Of a stretch of DNA of 64,000 nucleotides, positions 54,698 to 62,477 are shown in pieces. The stretch is from the NCBI RefSeq assembly GCF_002387245.1, contig NZ_DGLD01000015.1:14325-78324 (forward strand), in the 5' to 3' direction. The position numbers and the translations under genes were made by a program. Source of the stretch: Brevundimonas sp. UBA4553 (lineage in GTDB: Bacteria > Pseudomonadota > Alphaproteobacteria > Caulobacterales > Caulobacteraceae). Position 1 is the stretch's first letter. Each line of letters begins with the position of its first letter. The notes beneath the pieces were generated by a model. That model worked only from the letters and a program-made list of their open reading frames with translations, had not been told where the DNA came from and made no database searches.

Positions 54698-56290
54698 TCA
54701 CGCTGGCCGTGCCTCGCGCACGTGGGCGATCAGTCGCGCCATGTTGTTGATGTAGACGCCGGCGGAGATCCCCATCGGGCCGCTGGCCTCGGTGAAGGGC
54801 GAGGTGTCCCACTCGTCCCCGACCTGACCGCGATCAACGAAGCCGGGCGGCGGCATGGCCGGGCCGTCGCCGCGATAGGCATGGCTGGTCGTGCGCAATT
54901 CCACCGGCCAATACCCCTCCGAACTCAGCCCCTCGATCAGCAATGTAACCGGTGTCATTCCTGGGCGCGAGGTGGTGACGTTGAGGTCGGAACCGCCCTG
55001 GGCGCGCGTGATGACATAGTCCGGCAGCAGGCTGGGGCCGCGCCCCATCAGGGAGGAGCGGCGCACGGCCTCTTCCGGCGACAGGGCGACGACCTCTTCG
55101 ACGCTGCGGCGGATACGGGCCAGGTTGATGTGCTTCTCAGCACGCTGGCCAGTCATGTCGTAGTCGACGAAGTATTCGCCATTCTGCGCGTTCGACCCAC
55201 GGCGATGGACGGCGATGAATCGGTTGGTGCCCGGTTCGACGAAGCGGAAATGGTTGCGGCCCTCATGATGGGCGGAGGCAGGGGCTTCGACCCGCGCTAG
55301 CCAATCCAGCGCCTCGTCCAGCCTGGCCAGGAAGCTGCGGTCGCCAGTCAGGCGATAGAAGTCCAGCATCCGTTCGATCGCGACGGCGGTGACATGCGGC
55401 GAGACAGCTGCTGGTTCATAGGTTCGGCCCCAGGCGGGCCTGAAGTCGGCGGTGTACTGCAGCGCCCAGCCGGGCGTCGGCGCGGGTTGCTGGAGGTCGC
55501 GATAGCAAGCCATGGCGCGACGGATAGCGGGTTCGACATCCGGGCGCGCCCACTGCTGCTGGACCAGCAGAAGGAAGTCGATGTTCTCGTCCATCACCTC
55601 GTCATTGAGGGTGATCAAGCCAGTGTAGTCGGGGCGGCCGTGGTTGCTGAACTCGCCCGCGCGGGGCCAGCGCTGAGGCCAGCCGCCGCTGGGCAACTGG
55701 CTGTTCAGCACAAAGGCGATAGTCCGGTCCACGGCGGCGCGGACGTGCGGCAGGCCGGTCTCCCGGGCCAGTCGCAGCAGGAAGCGCCCGCATTCAACTG
55801 TGGCGTGGTCGTCGAAGGTGGCGTTGCCGTAGTAGTGCTGGAATTCCTCCAGCCGCCAGCCGTTGTTGCCAATGGTATCGTACCAGCGGCGCAGCGAATC
55901 CTCACCATCGAAGTCGATGACATAGTTCCAGCCCCCGCTGGAGTGCTGGCCCCTCATCAAGGCCTCGGCGGCCGCGACGGCGGCGTTCAGGAACTGCGCC
56001 TCGCCCGTGGCGCGCCAGGCGTCGAGGAAGATCTGGCCCATTTCGGGCGTGCCAGGCGCTTGGGTCCAGATCATGCTGGGCCAGGCCTCCATCTCGCCCC
56101 AGCGCCGCGAGAAGTCGGGCAGGTAGGACCAGACGTAGCCGCCGTTCACCGCCGCCTTTTCGGTCATGAAGCGGGTCGCGCGACGCATGGCGTCACGCGC
56201 CGCCTCGACATCCGTAGCCGCCAAGGAGGGTGCAGCGGCCAGAATCGGCGTCGCGGCGGCGGCGGCCAGACAGGCGCGTCGGGTCAGCAT
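54698..56290 (-). CDS. Pectate lyase-like enzyme, Pel10 family (copy 2)
   Basis: A 530-residue exported protein. ATG 56290 starts a Tat-type signal (MLTRRACLAAAAATPILAAAPSLAA); the frame is open further upstream, with no plausible start. The Pec_lyase pattern appears: HSSGGWNYVIDFDGEDSLRRWYD, FDDHATVECGRFLLRLARETG, QLPSGGWPQRWPRAGEFSNHGRPDYTGLITLNDEVMDENIDFLLLV and WALQYTADFRPAWGRTYEPAAVSPHVTAVAIERML. A C-terminal extension of about 180 residues is unrelated to copy 1. It is divergent from the 996-residue protein, with a shared AT-rich element between. A LacI-like sequence TGTAACCGGTGTCA occurs inside it at 54944-54957. Confidence 0.85.
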   Translation of the reverse strand: MLTRRACLAAAAATPILAAAPSLAATDVEAARDAMRRATRFMTEKAAVNGGYVWSYLPDFSRRWGEMEAWPSMIWTQAPGTPEMGQIFLDAWRATGEAQFLNAAVAAAEALMRGQHSSGGWNYVIDFDGEDSLRRWYDTIGNNGWRLEEFQHYYGNATFDDHATVECGRFLLRLARETGLPHVRAAVDRTIAFVLNSQLPSGGWPQRWPRAGEFSNHGRPDYTGLITLNDEVMDENIDFLLLVQQQWARPDVEPAIRRAMACYRDLQQPAPTPGWALQYTADFRPAWGRTYEPAAVSPHVTAVAIERMLDFYRLTGDRSFLARLDEALDWLARVEAPASAHHEGRNHFRFVEPGTNRFIAVHRRGSNAQNGEYFVDYDMTGQRAEKHINLARIRRSVEEVVALSPEEAVRRSSLMGRGPSLLPDYVITRAQGGSDLNVTTSRPGMTPVTLLIEGLSSEGYWPVELRTTSHAYRGDGPAMPPPGFVDRGQVGDEWDTSPFTEASGPMGISAGVYINNMARLIAHVREARPA

Positions 56291-56369
56291 CCGAAAAAAG
56301 TCTCCCTGCCTCGGCCCGGCCTTTCCGGCGACGGCGCGGCTGGCGCCGCAACCGCTGGACTCATCAGCT

Positions 56370-56386
56370 AATATAATAATACTTTT
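56370..56386 (-). promoter_or_regulatory. Shared AT-rich element, copy 2
   Basis: On the minus strand this reads AAAAGTATTATTATATT, 16 of 17 bases identical to the element at 50319-50335. It lies 79 bases before the Pel10-type gene start at 56290, and 26 bases before the divergent 996-residue gene. The same orientation and similar distance to a start codon at both places argue for a regulatory role. Confidence 0.6.
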
Positions 56387-56412
56387 TAGCTGGTGCCTAG
56401 GGGGAGTGAGAC

Positions 56413-59403
56413 ATGGTGCGGTTCTGGATCGCAGGGCTGATCGTCGCAGCATCGGTGGTTGGGTCGGCGCGCGCCCAGACCGCGCCCGACTTCGTCGCCC
56501 TGACCCCGCCCATCGATTTCTCTCACGCGGGCTATCGCGGCGGAGGCGCGGCGGCGCCGGTTCTGCCGGTTGTGATCCGGGTAGAGCCGGGCGAGGGCGA
56601 CGACACCGCCCGCATCCTGGCGGCGATAGATCGTGTGTCGAAGACGACGCCGGACGCCGAGGGGCGACGAGGCGCGGTCTTTCTGGGGGCGGGCGAGTTT
56701 CAGGTCGAAGGCCGGATACGGCTCGATGTAGGCGGGGTGGCTTTGCGCGGCGCAGAAGGGCAGGCGACAACCATCGTGGCGACGGGCGTGGACCGACGGC
56801 CATTGATCGCCATTGGTTCGCGCGTGCCTGCGCCCGAACCTCTCGGCGCTGACATTCCCGTTCTCGGCGACAGCCCCGTCGGCGCCGTGCGTCTGACGTT
56901 GGAGACGACCGAGGGTCTGGAGCCGGGCGACGCGGTGACCATCCGTCGTCCCAGCACCGCCAAATGGATCGCCGCCTTGGGCATGGACGCCTTCGTTGGC
57001 TGGCGGCCCGAGTCCCGTTTGAACTGGAGGCCAGGATCGCGAGACGTGGTCTGGGACCGGCGCATTGTTGCTGTGGAGCGAGGGATAATCGTCCTGGACG
57101 CGCCTCTGACCATGGCGCTGGCTGCGGGCGACGGCGCCGCGATGCGGCGCGCTCCGTCAGTGTCGCGCATCGGCGAGGTAGGGGTCGAGAACCTTCGTCT
57201 GGTTTCTCGCCATGATCCGAGGCGGCCTGCCGACGAGGACCACAGCTGGACCGGAATCGCCGTGGATCGCGCCGAGGATGTCTGGCTGCGAAACATCGCC
57301 TTCGAGGGCTTCGTCGGCTCTGCCATAGACCTGGGCCCTGACAGCCGTCGCGTCACCGCGCAGGACGTGAACGCCAGCCGGCCCGTGTCTGAGATCGGGG
57401 GGCTGCGCCGCCGCACCTTCTACACGGCGGGCCAGCAGACCCTGTTCCAGCGTTGCGCCAGCAGCGACGGGATCCACGACTTCGCCGTCGGCCATGCGGC
57501 CGCCGGTCCCAATGTCTTTCTCGACTGCACCGCCACGGACTCGCACCGCGACAGCGGGACGCAGGAAAGCTGGGCCACCGGCGCCCTGTTCGACGGGGTC
57601 AAGGTGCGTGGCGGAGGCTTGACCCTGACCAACCGGGGCCGGGACGGGCAGGGCGTCGGCTGGTCGGCGGCCAACTCAGTCCTGTGGAACTGCGAGGCGA
57701 CGGTCGTCGAGGTGCGCAATCCGCCTGGCGCGGCCAATGTCGCCGTGGGCTGTCGCGGTGAACGCATCGGCGACGGGGTGCTGGAGGACGCGCGCGTCAT
57801 GCCTGGCCGGGACTTCCACCGCGCCCAGCCGCAGGAGCCCGCCAGTCTCTATCGAATGCAGTTGGAACGCCGGTTGGGCGAGGCTGGTCTGGCGGCATTG
57901 GCCCCGGCCGTGTTTCCCACTGAGGCGCCCCGCGCCTCGCTTCTGACCGACGATGAGGTCAAGGCGTGGCGGCAGGCGACGGCGCGTCCGGTCGCCAGTC
58001 ATCCCCTGACGGTGGCGGACGGATGGTTCGTAATCGACGGCCAGCCCGCCTGGCGACGCCGTATCGGCTTCGCCTTCTTCCAGGCCCAGATGGTCCCGGC
58101 CCTGGCCGAAGCGTCCGGCCCCTTCATCACGCGCTTCGCGCCGGGCCTGGAAGGTCAGGGGCTGACCGACGACCTGAACGCCTTCGCCGCAGGACTGAAG
58201 ACTGGCGACGTGGTGCATCACAACTATGGCCTCTGGTATGATCGCCGCCGCGTTGACCATGACTTCTACGGTTCTCCGGATCAGCGCGACGGCGAGGTCT
58301 GGGGACCGTTCATGGAACTGCCCTGGGCGCGCAGCGGGCAGGGCCGGGCCTGGGACGGTCTCAGCAAGTTCGACCTGGAACGCTTCAATCCCTGGTTTTT
58401 CAACCGTATCGCCCGCTTCGCCGATCTGGCCGAACAGCAGGGCGTGGTGCTGTATCACAAGTTCTATCTGCAGCATTGGCTGCTGGAGAGCCGGTCTCAC
58501 TACGTCGATTTCCCCTGGCGACCGGTCAACACCCTCCAGGCGACAGGGATGCCGAACGAAGTCCCGGCGGCAGAGGTCTTCTGGGACGTGTCCAACCCAG
58601 TGCGGCGCGATCTGCATCGCCTCTACATCCGACATACGCTGGAGACTTTGAAGGGGAGGGACAATGTCGTGATCGGCCTTGATCCCGAATACACCGGCCC
58701 GCTGAGCTTTGTGCAGTTCTGGTTGGACGAAATCGCGGCCTGGGAGGCCGAAACGGGGGCGGATGTGCGCGTGGCGCTGGAGGTGCCAAAGGATCAGATG
58801 GACGTGATTCTGGATGATCCAATACGCGGACGAACTGTGGATGCGGTGGGCTTCCATCACTGGACCTATCGGCCGGACGGCACGCTGTTCGCGGTGCGCG
58901 GCGGCCTGGACAAGGCCCCGCGTGAACAGGTGGACGCCATCGCTCGACCACAGGACCTGACAGGGGGCATCGACGCGGGTGAGGCGCGCCGGGCCCTTTG
59001 GCGCTCGACTCCTGCCATGCGCTACCGGGCCTACCGCGAGTATCGCGACCGCCGCAGCGATCTCGTCGTGCTGGACGCCGACGACGCCTTCTCGGAGCTG
59101 AGTCGAGCGATCGAGGCCGCAGCGCCGGCCGCGGCGCGGGCGAGTTTAAGGCCGAGTGTGGATCTGCTGGCGCCCAGCAGCACGGCTTGGGCATCGGAGG
59201 GGGGCAATGATGCGGCGCTCATCTACAACCTCGACGGCGCGGCGATGGAACTGGTGCGGCCGCTCGCGGCGGGGCGAGCCATGAGGTGGATCGCCGAAGG
59301 GGTTGTGGTCGACAGGGTCGCGCTTGGCGATGCTACCCATCTGGCCCCGCCGCCTGAGCTTGCGGGGCGGCCCCTTGCCTTGTGGATCGCGCCTGCGCCT
59401 TGA
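56413..59403 (+). CDS. Large exported beta-helix plus glycosidase-like protein of the pectin locus (996 residues)
   Basis: A 996-residue protein with a signal peptide (MVRFWIAGLIVAASVVGSARAQ). Residues about 50-480 look like a right-handed beta-helix of the pectate-lyase type (GAVFLGAGEFQVEGRIRLDVGGVALRG, VGVENLRLVSRHDP, VWLRNIAFEGFVGSAIDL, VFLDCTATDSHRDSG, NSVLWNCEATVVEVRNP). Residues about 530-960 look like a glycosidase-type TIM barrel with WFVIDGQPAWRRRIGFAFFQ, NYGLWYDRRRVDHDFYG, EVWGPFMELPWARSGQG, GLDPEYTGPLSF and VGFHHWTYRPDG, as in DUF6298-type proteins. An activity cannot be assigned; a pectin-related hydrolase or lyase is inferred from context. It ends 33 bases before the LacI gene. 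Confidence 0.75.
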   Translation: MVRFWIAGLIVAASVVGSARAQTAPDFVALTPPIDFSHAGYRGGGAAAPVLPVVIRVEPGEGDDTARILAAIDRVSKTTPDAEGRRGAVFLGAGEFQVEGRIRLDVGGVALRGAEGQATTIVATGVDRRPLIAIGSRVPAPEPLGADIPVLGDSPVGAVRLTLETTEGLEPGDAVTIRRPSTAKWIAALGMDAFVGWRPESRLNWRPGSRDVVWDRRIVAVERGIIVLDAPLTMALAAGDGAAMRRAPSVSRIGEVGVENLRLVSRHDPRRPADEDHSWTGIAVDRAEDVWLRNIAFEGFVGSAIDLGPDSRRVTAQDVNASRPVSEIGGLRRRTFYTAGQQTLFQRCASSDGIHDFAVGHAAAGPNVFLDCTATDSHRDSGTQESWATGALFDGVKVRGGGLTLTNRGRDGQGVGWSAANSVLWNCEATVVEVRNPPGAANVAVGCRGERIGDGVLEDARVMPGRDFHRAQPQEPASLYRMQLERRLGEAGLAALAPAVFPTEAPRASLLTDDEVKAWRQATARPVASHPLTVADGWFVIDGQPAWRRRIGFAFFQAQMVPALAEASGPFITRFAPGLEGQGLTDDLNAFAAGLKTGDVVHHNYGLWYDRRRVDHDFYGSPDQRDGEVWGPFMELPWARSGQGRAWDGLSKFDLERFNPWFFNRIARFADLAEQQGVVLYHKFYLQHWLLESRSHYVDFPWRPVNTLQATGMPNEVPAAEVFWDVSNPVRRDLHRLYIRHTLETLKGRDNVVIGLDPEYTGPLSFVQFWLDEIAAWEAETGADVRVALEVPKDQMDVILDDPIRGRTVDAVGFHHWTYRPDGTLFAVRGGLDKAPREQVDAIARPQDLTGGIDAGEARRALWRSTPAMRYRAYREYRDRRSDLVVLDADDAFSELSRAIEAAAPAAARASLRPSVDLLAPSSTAWASEGGNDAALIYNLDGAAMELVRPLAAGRAMRWIAEGVVVDRVALGDATHLAPPPELAGRPLALWIAPAP

Positions 59404-59436
59404 CGGCGGCGGCGCTTGCCGCAACCAGTGGCGGCC

Positions 59437-60441
59437 ATGATCGCAGACGACCGCAACCCGACCATCGACGACGTCGCCCGACTGGCGGGGGTGTCGCCCA
59501 TGACGGTGTCGCGCGTCATCAATGGCGGCGCGCGGGTCAGCGCAGCGACGCGCGAGCGGGTACAGGCGGTGATCGACGCGGCAGGCTATGTGCCCGATCC
59601 GGCGGCGCGCATTCTGGCGCGCGGAGGCGGAGGGCGGATCGGGTTGCTCTACGCCAACCCGAGCAACGCCTATCTGGCGGAGGTCCTATCGGGCGCTTTG
59701 GCGGGCGCGCGGGCGGCGGGGCTCTTGTTGATGATCGAGCCCTCCCATGCGGGCGATCCGGCGCAGGAGGCCGAGGCCGTGCGGCGCTTGGCTGCCGGCG
59801 GGGCGCAGGGCCTGATCGTGCCGCCGCCGCTGGGCGAGTCCGCGGCGACCCTGAACGCCATACGGGCGGCGGGGATCAAGGGCATCCTGTTGGCCGCGCC
59901 CCCTGTGGAGGGGCTGTTCGAAGCCTTGCGGGTGGACGATTTCAGCGCTGCGGCCGAGATGACGCGACGGCTGATCGATCTCGGGCACCGTCGTATCGGT
60001 CTGATCGAGGGGCGTGCGGACCAGAGCGCCAGCGCTGACCGGCGTCGGGGCGCGCAGGCAGCCGTCGCAGCGGCGTCGGAAACCGATTTGTTAGTCGAGG
60101 CCGGCGACTTCACCTACCGCTCCGGCTTCGAAGCGGCGCGACGGCTGTTGGCGATGCACCCACGTCCAACGGCTTTGTTCGCGGGCAATGACGATATGGC
60201 CGCCGGGGCTCTGGCGGCCGTCCACGCCGTGGGACTGCAAACGCCGGGCGACGTTTCGGTGGCCGGGTTTGATGACACCTATCTGGCCGCCAGCGTCTGG
60301 CCCGCCCTGACCACCATCCGCCAGCCCGTCGCCGAGATGGCCCGCCGCGCCGCTATGCGGCTGGCGGGAAAGGAAGAGATCGATACGGAGTTCGTTGAGC
60401 ATCGCCTGATCGAACGGGAGAGCACGGCCTCACCCCGTTGA
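59437..60441 (+). CDS. LacI/GalR-family regulator of the pectin/pentose locus
   Basis: A 334-residue LacI regulator. The ATG at 59437 is chosen because the helix-turn-helix begins just after it (PTIDDVARLAGVSPMTVSRVINGGARVSAATRERVQAVIDAAGYVPD). The sugar-binding part has RIGLLYANPSNAYLAEVL, VPPPLGESAATLNAI, VDDFSAAAEMTRRLIDLGHRRIGLIEG, GFDDTYLAASVWPALTTIRQP. A frame extension to TTG 59416 exists but is less likely. A perfect LacI-type palindrome at 60463-60476 lies between it and the XylX-like gene, so it should repress the pentose operon. It may also act on sites in the pectin genes. Confidence 0.93.
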   Translation: MIADDRNPTIDDVARLAGVSPMTVSRVINGGARVSAATRERVQAVIDAAGYVPDPAARILARGGGGRIGLLYANPSNAYLAEVLSGALAGARAAGLLLMIEPSHAGDPAQEAEAVRRLAAGGAQGLIVPPPLGESAATLNAIRAAGIKGILLAAPPVEGLFEALRVDDFSAAAEMTRRLIDLGHRRIGLIEGRADQSASADRRRGAQAAVAAASETDLLVEAGDFTYRSGFEAARRLLAMHPRPTALFAGNDDMAAGALAAVHAVGLQTPGDVSVAGFDDTYLAASVWPALTTIRQPVAEMARRAAMRLAGKEEIDTEFVEHRLIERESTASPR

Positions 60442-60462
60442 CATCGATTTTCAAGTCAGGAA

Positions 60463-60476
60463 TGTTAGCGCTAACA
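60463..60476. promoter_or_regulatory. LacI-type operator before the pentose operon
   Basis: TGTTAGCGCTAACA is a perfect 14-base palindrome with the central CG of LacI/GalR operators. It lies 28 bases before the XylX-like start codon and 22 bases behind the LacI gene, so it should be the site through which the LacI protein controls the operon. Confidence 0.75.
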
Positions 60477-60504
60477 CGACGTTAGATCGTGTGGGAGCTA
60501 CGCC

Positions 60505-61650
60505 TTGGAAATGATCGCCATTTTGCCGCGCGACTGGCGCGAGTCCGTGCTGCTGGGCCGGATCGAGACCGCCGACGGACCGACGCCGGTCTTGTTGCGT
60601 GACGGCCGGGTGTTCGACATTTCCAGCTTTGCGCCGACGTCAGGCCAAGCGCTTGCGCGACCTGATCTGGCCGTCGCCGAGGGCCGTGATCTGGGCGCGG
60701 TCGAGGACCTGAAGGTCGCCACTGCATGGGGCGATGAGGGGCTGGCCCTGCTGTCGCCGCTGGATCTGCAATGCATCAAGGCCTCGGGCGTGACCTTCGC
60801 GGTCTCGGCGCTGGAGCGGGTGATCGAGGAGCGCGCGCGCGGCGACGCCACCGCCGCCAACGCCATCCGCCAGGGCCTGCTGGACCGCATCGGCGGCGAG
60901 CTGAAGGATCTGAAGCCCGGCTCGATTCAGGCCGAGGCCGTCAAGGCGCAACTGATCGCCGACGGGCTGTGGTCACAGTATCTGGAAGTCGCCATCGGCC
61001 CCTATGCCGAGATCTTCACCAAGGCCCCGGTGCTGGCCTCGGTCGGGGCGGGCGCGGCGGTCGGGGTGCGCGCCGATTCGGATTGGAACAACCCGGAACC
61101 GGAGGTGGTGATCGTCTGCGATCCTGTTGGTCAGCCGGTCGGCGCCAGCCTGGGCAATGACGTCAACCTCCGCGATATCGAGGGGCGTTCGGCGCTTCTG
61201 CTGGGCAAGGCCAAGGACAACAACGCCTCGGCTGCCATTGGTCCCTTCATCCGCCTGTTTGATGCGAACTTCACCATGGACGACGTGCGCGCGGCGACGG
61301 TGCGGCTCGAGGTCAAAGGGGGCGACGGCTTCGTCATGACGGGCGAGAGCTCGATGCGGCTGATCAGCCGCGACCCCGAAGACCTAGTGGCGCAGACCTT
61401 GAGCGCGCATCAGTATCCTGATGGTTTCGCCCTCTATCTGGGCACCATGTTCGCGCCGGTCGAAGATCGCGGTGAAGCAGGCAAGGGCTTCACGCACCGT
61501 GTCGGCGACCGGGTGCGCGTGTCTTCCGACAGGCTGGGCGTCCTCGAAAACATCGTCGCGACCTGCGATCAGGCGCCGCCATGGGCGTTGGGCGTCGGCG
61601 GCTTGATGCGCAATCTGGCTGGGCGCGGTCTGCTGGGGGGCGCGGCATGA
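60505..61650 (+). CDS. xylX: 2-keto-3-deoxy-pentonate dehydratase (XylX-like, FAH family)
   Basis: A 381-residue fumarylacetoacetate-hydrolase-family enzyme very like Caulobacter XylX, which dehydrates 2-keto-3-deoxy-D-xylonate to alpha-ketoglutarate semialdehyde in the Weimberg pathway. Visible motifs: LQCIKASGVTFAVSALERVIEER, PEVVIVCDPVGQPVGASLGNDVNLRDIEGRSALLLGKAKDNNASAAIGPFIRLFD (metal site) and QTLSAHQYPDGFALYLGTMF. TTG 60505 is the start, 7 bases after GGGAG. It overlaps the XylB-like gene by 4 bases. Whether D-xylose or L-arabinose is the sugar is open. Confidence 0.88.
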   Translation: MEMIAILPRDWRESVLLGRIETADGPTPVLLRDGRVFDISSFAPTSGQALARPDLAVAEGRDLGAVEDLKVATAWGDEGLALLSPLDLQCIKASGVTFAVSALERVIEERARGDATAANAIRQGLLDRIGGELKDLKPGSIQAEAVKAQLIADGLWSQYLEVAIGPYAEIFTKAPVLASVGAGAAVGVRADSDWNNPEPEVVIVCDPVGQPVGASLGNDVNLRDIEGRSALLLGKAKDNNASAAIGPFIRLFDANFTMDDVRAATVRLEVKGGDGFVMTGESSMRLISRDPEDLVAQTLSAHQYPDGFALYLGTMFAPVEDRGEAGKGFTHRVGDRVRVSSDRLGVLENIVATCDQAPPWALGVGGLMRNLAGRGLLGGAA

Positions 61651-62405
61651 GCGGCGCGCTCTATCCTTCGCTAAAAGGCCGTCTGGTCGTCGTTACTGGC
61701 GGCGGCTCGGGCATCGGCGCAGGCTTGGTCGAGGCCTTCGCGAAGCAAGGCGCGCGGGTGGTCTTCTTCGACATCGCCGAGGCGGACTCCAGCGCGCTTG
61801 AGACATCGCTGGCGCATCTCGACCCGGCGCCGGCTTTTGAAACCTGCGACCTGGCCCGGATTGAGGTGCTACAGGCGGCCTTGGCCGGGATCATCGCCCG
61901 GCACGGCTCCATCGACGTTCTGATCAACAACGCCGCCAGCGACGACCGCCACGCCTTGGCCGAGGTCACGCCCGCCTATTGGGATGACCGCATCGCGGTG
62001 AACCTGCGTCATCTTTATTTCGCAGCCCAGTCCGTGGCGCCGGCCATGCGTGCGCAGGGACGGGGGGTGATCCTGAACCTCGGCTCCATCAGCTGGCATC
62101 TGGGCCTGCCCGACCTGTCGATCTACGAGACCGCCAAGGCCGGTATCGAGGGCATGACGCGGGCTCTCGCGCGCGAGCTGGGCGCCGACGGGGTGCGGGT
62201 GGCCTGCATCGTGCCGGGCAACGTCAAAACCCCGCGTCAGATGAAGTGGTACACGCCCGAAGGCGAGGCCGAGATCGTTGCCGCCCAGTGTCTGAAAGGC
62301 CGCATCGAGCCACGCGACGTGGCGGCCCTCGCCCTGTTCCTGGCCTCTGACGACGCGCGCTTCATCACCGGACATGAGTATTTCGTGGACGCGGGCTGGC
62401 GCTGA
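61647..62405 (+). CDS. xylB: Pentose 1-dehydrogenase (XylB-like SDR)
   Basis: A 252-residue SDR with strong resemblance to Caulobacter XylB, the NAD-dependent D-xylose dehydrogenase: YPSLKGRLVVVTGGGSGIGAGLVEAFAKQGARVVFFDIAEADSSAL, NNAASDDRHALAEVTPAYWDDRIAVNLRHLYF, LNLGSISWHLGLPDLSIYETAKAGIEGMTRALARELG, VPGNVKTPRQMKWYTPEGEAEIVAAQCLKGRIEPRDVAALALFLASDDARFITGHEYFVDAGWR. It oxidises the pentose to its lactone. ATG 61647 overlaps the XylX stop (ATGA). Next to GH43 enzymes the sugar could equally be L-arabinose. Confidence 0.88.
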   Translation: MSGALYPSLKGRLVVVTGGGSGIGAGLVEAFAKQGARVVFFDIAEADSSALETSLAHLDPAPAFETCDLARIEVLQAALAGIIARHGSIDVLINNAASDDRHALAEVTPAYWDDRIAVNLRHLYFAAQSVAPAMRAQGRGVILNLGSISWHLGLPDLSIYETAKAGIEGMTRALARELGADGVRVACIVPGNVKTPRQMKWYTPEGEAEIVAAQCLKGRIEPRDVAALALFLASDDARFITGHEYFVDAGWR

Positions 62406-62477
62406 CGCAAATCTAAATCACCGCCGCCCGCGATCAACGACGGGCGGTCAACATCACGGACCTGGGGAGGGACGAGA

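Noticed and set aside
54944..54957. A LacI-type palindrome inside the second Pel10 gene, considered as a promoter site.
   Set aside because: It is within coding sequence and far from any start, so it is reported only as a pattern to compare, not as an operator feature.
56291..56803. Upstream extension of the second Pel10 gene.
   Set aside because: It crosses the divergent promoter region and the 996-residue gene; the Tat signal at 56290 is a clear start.
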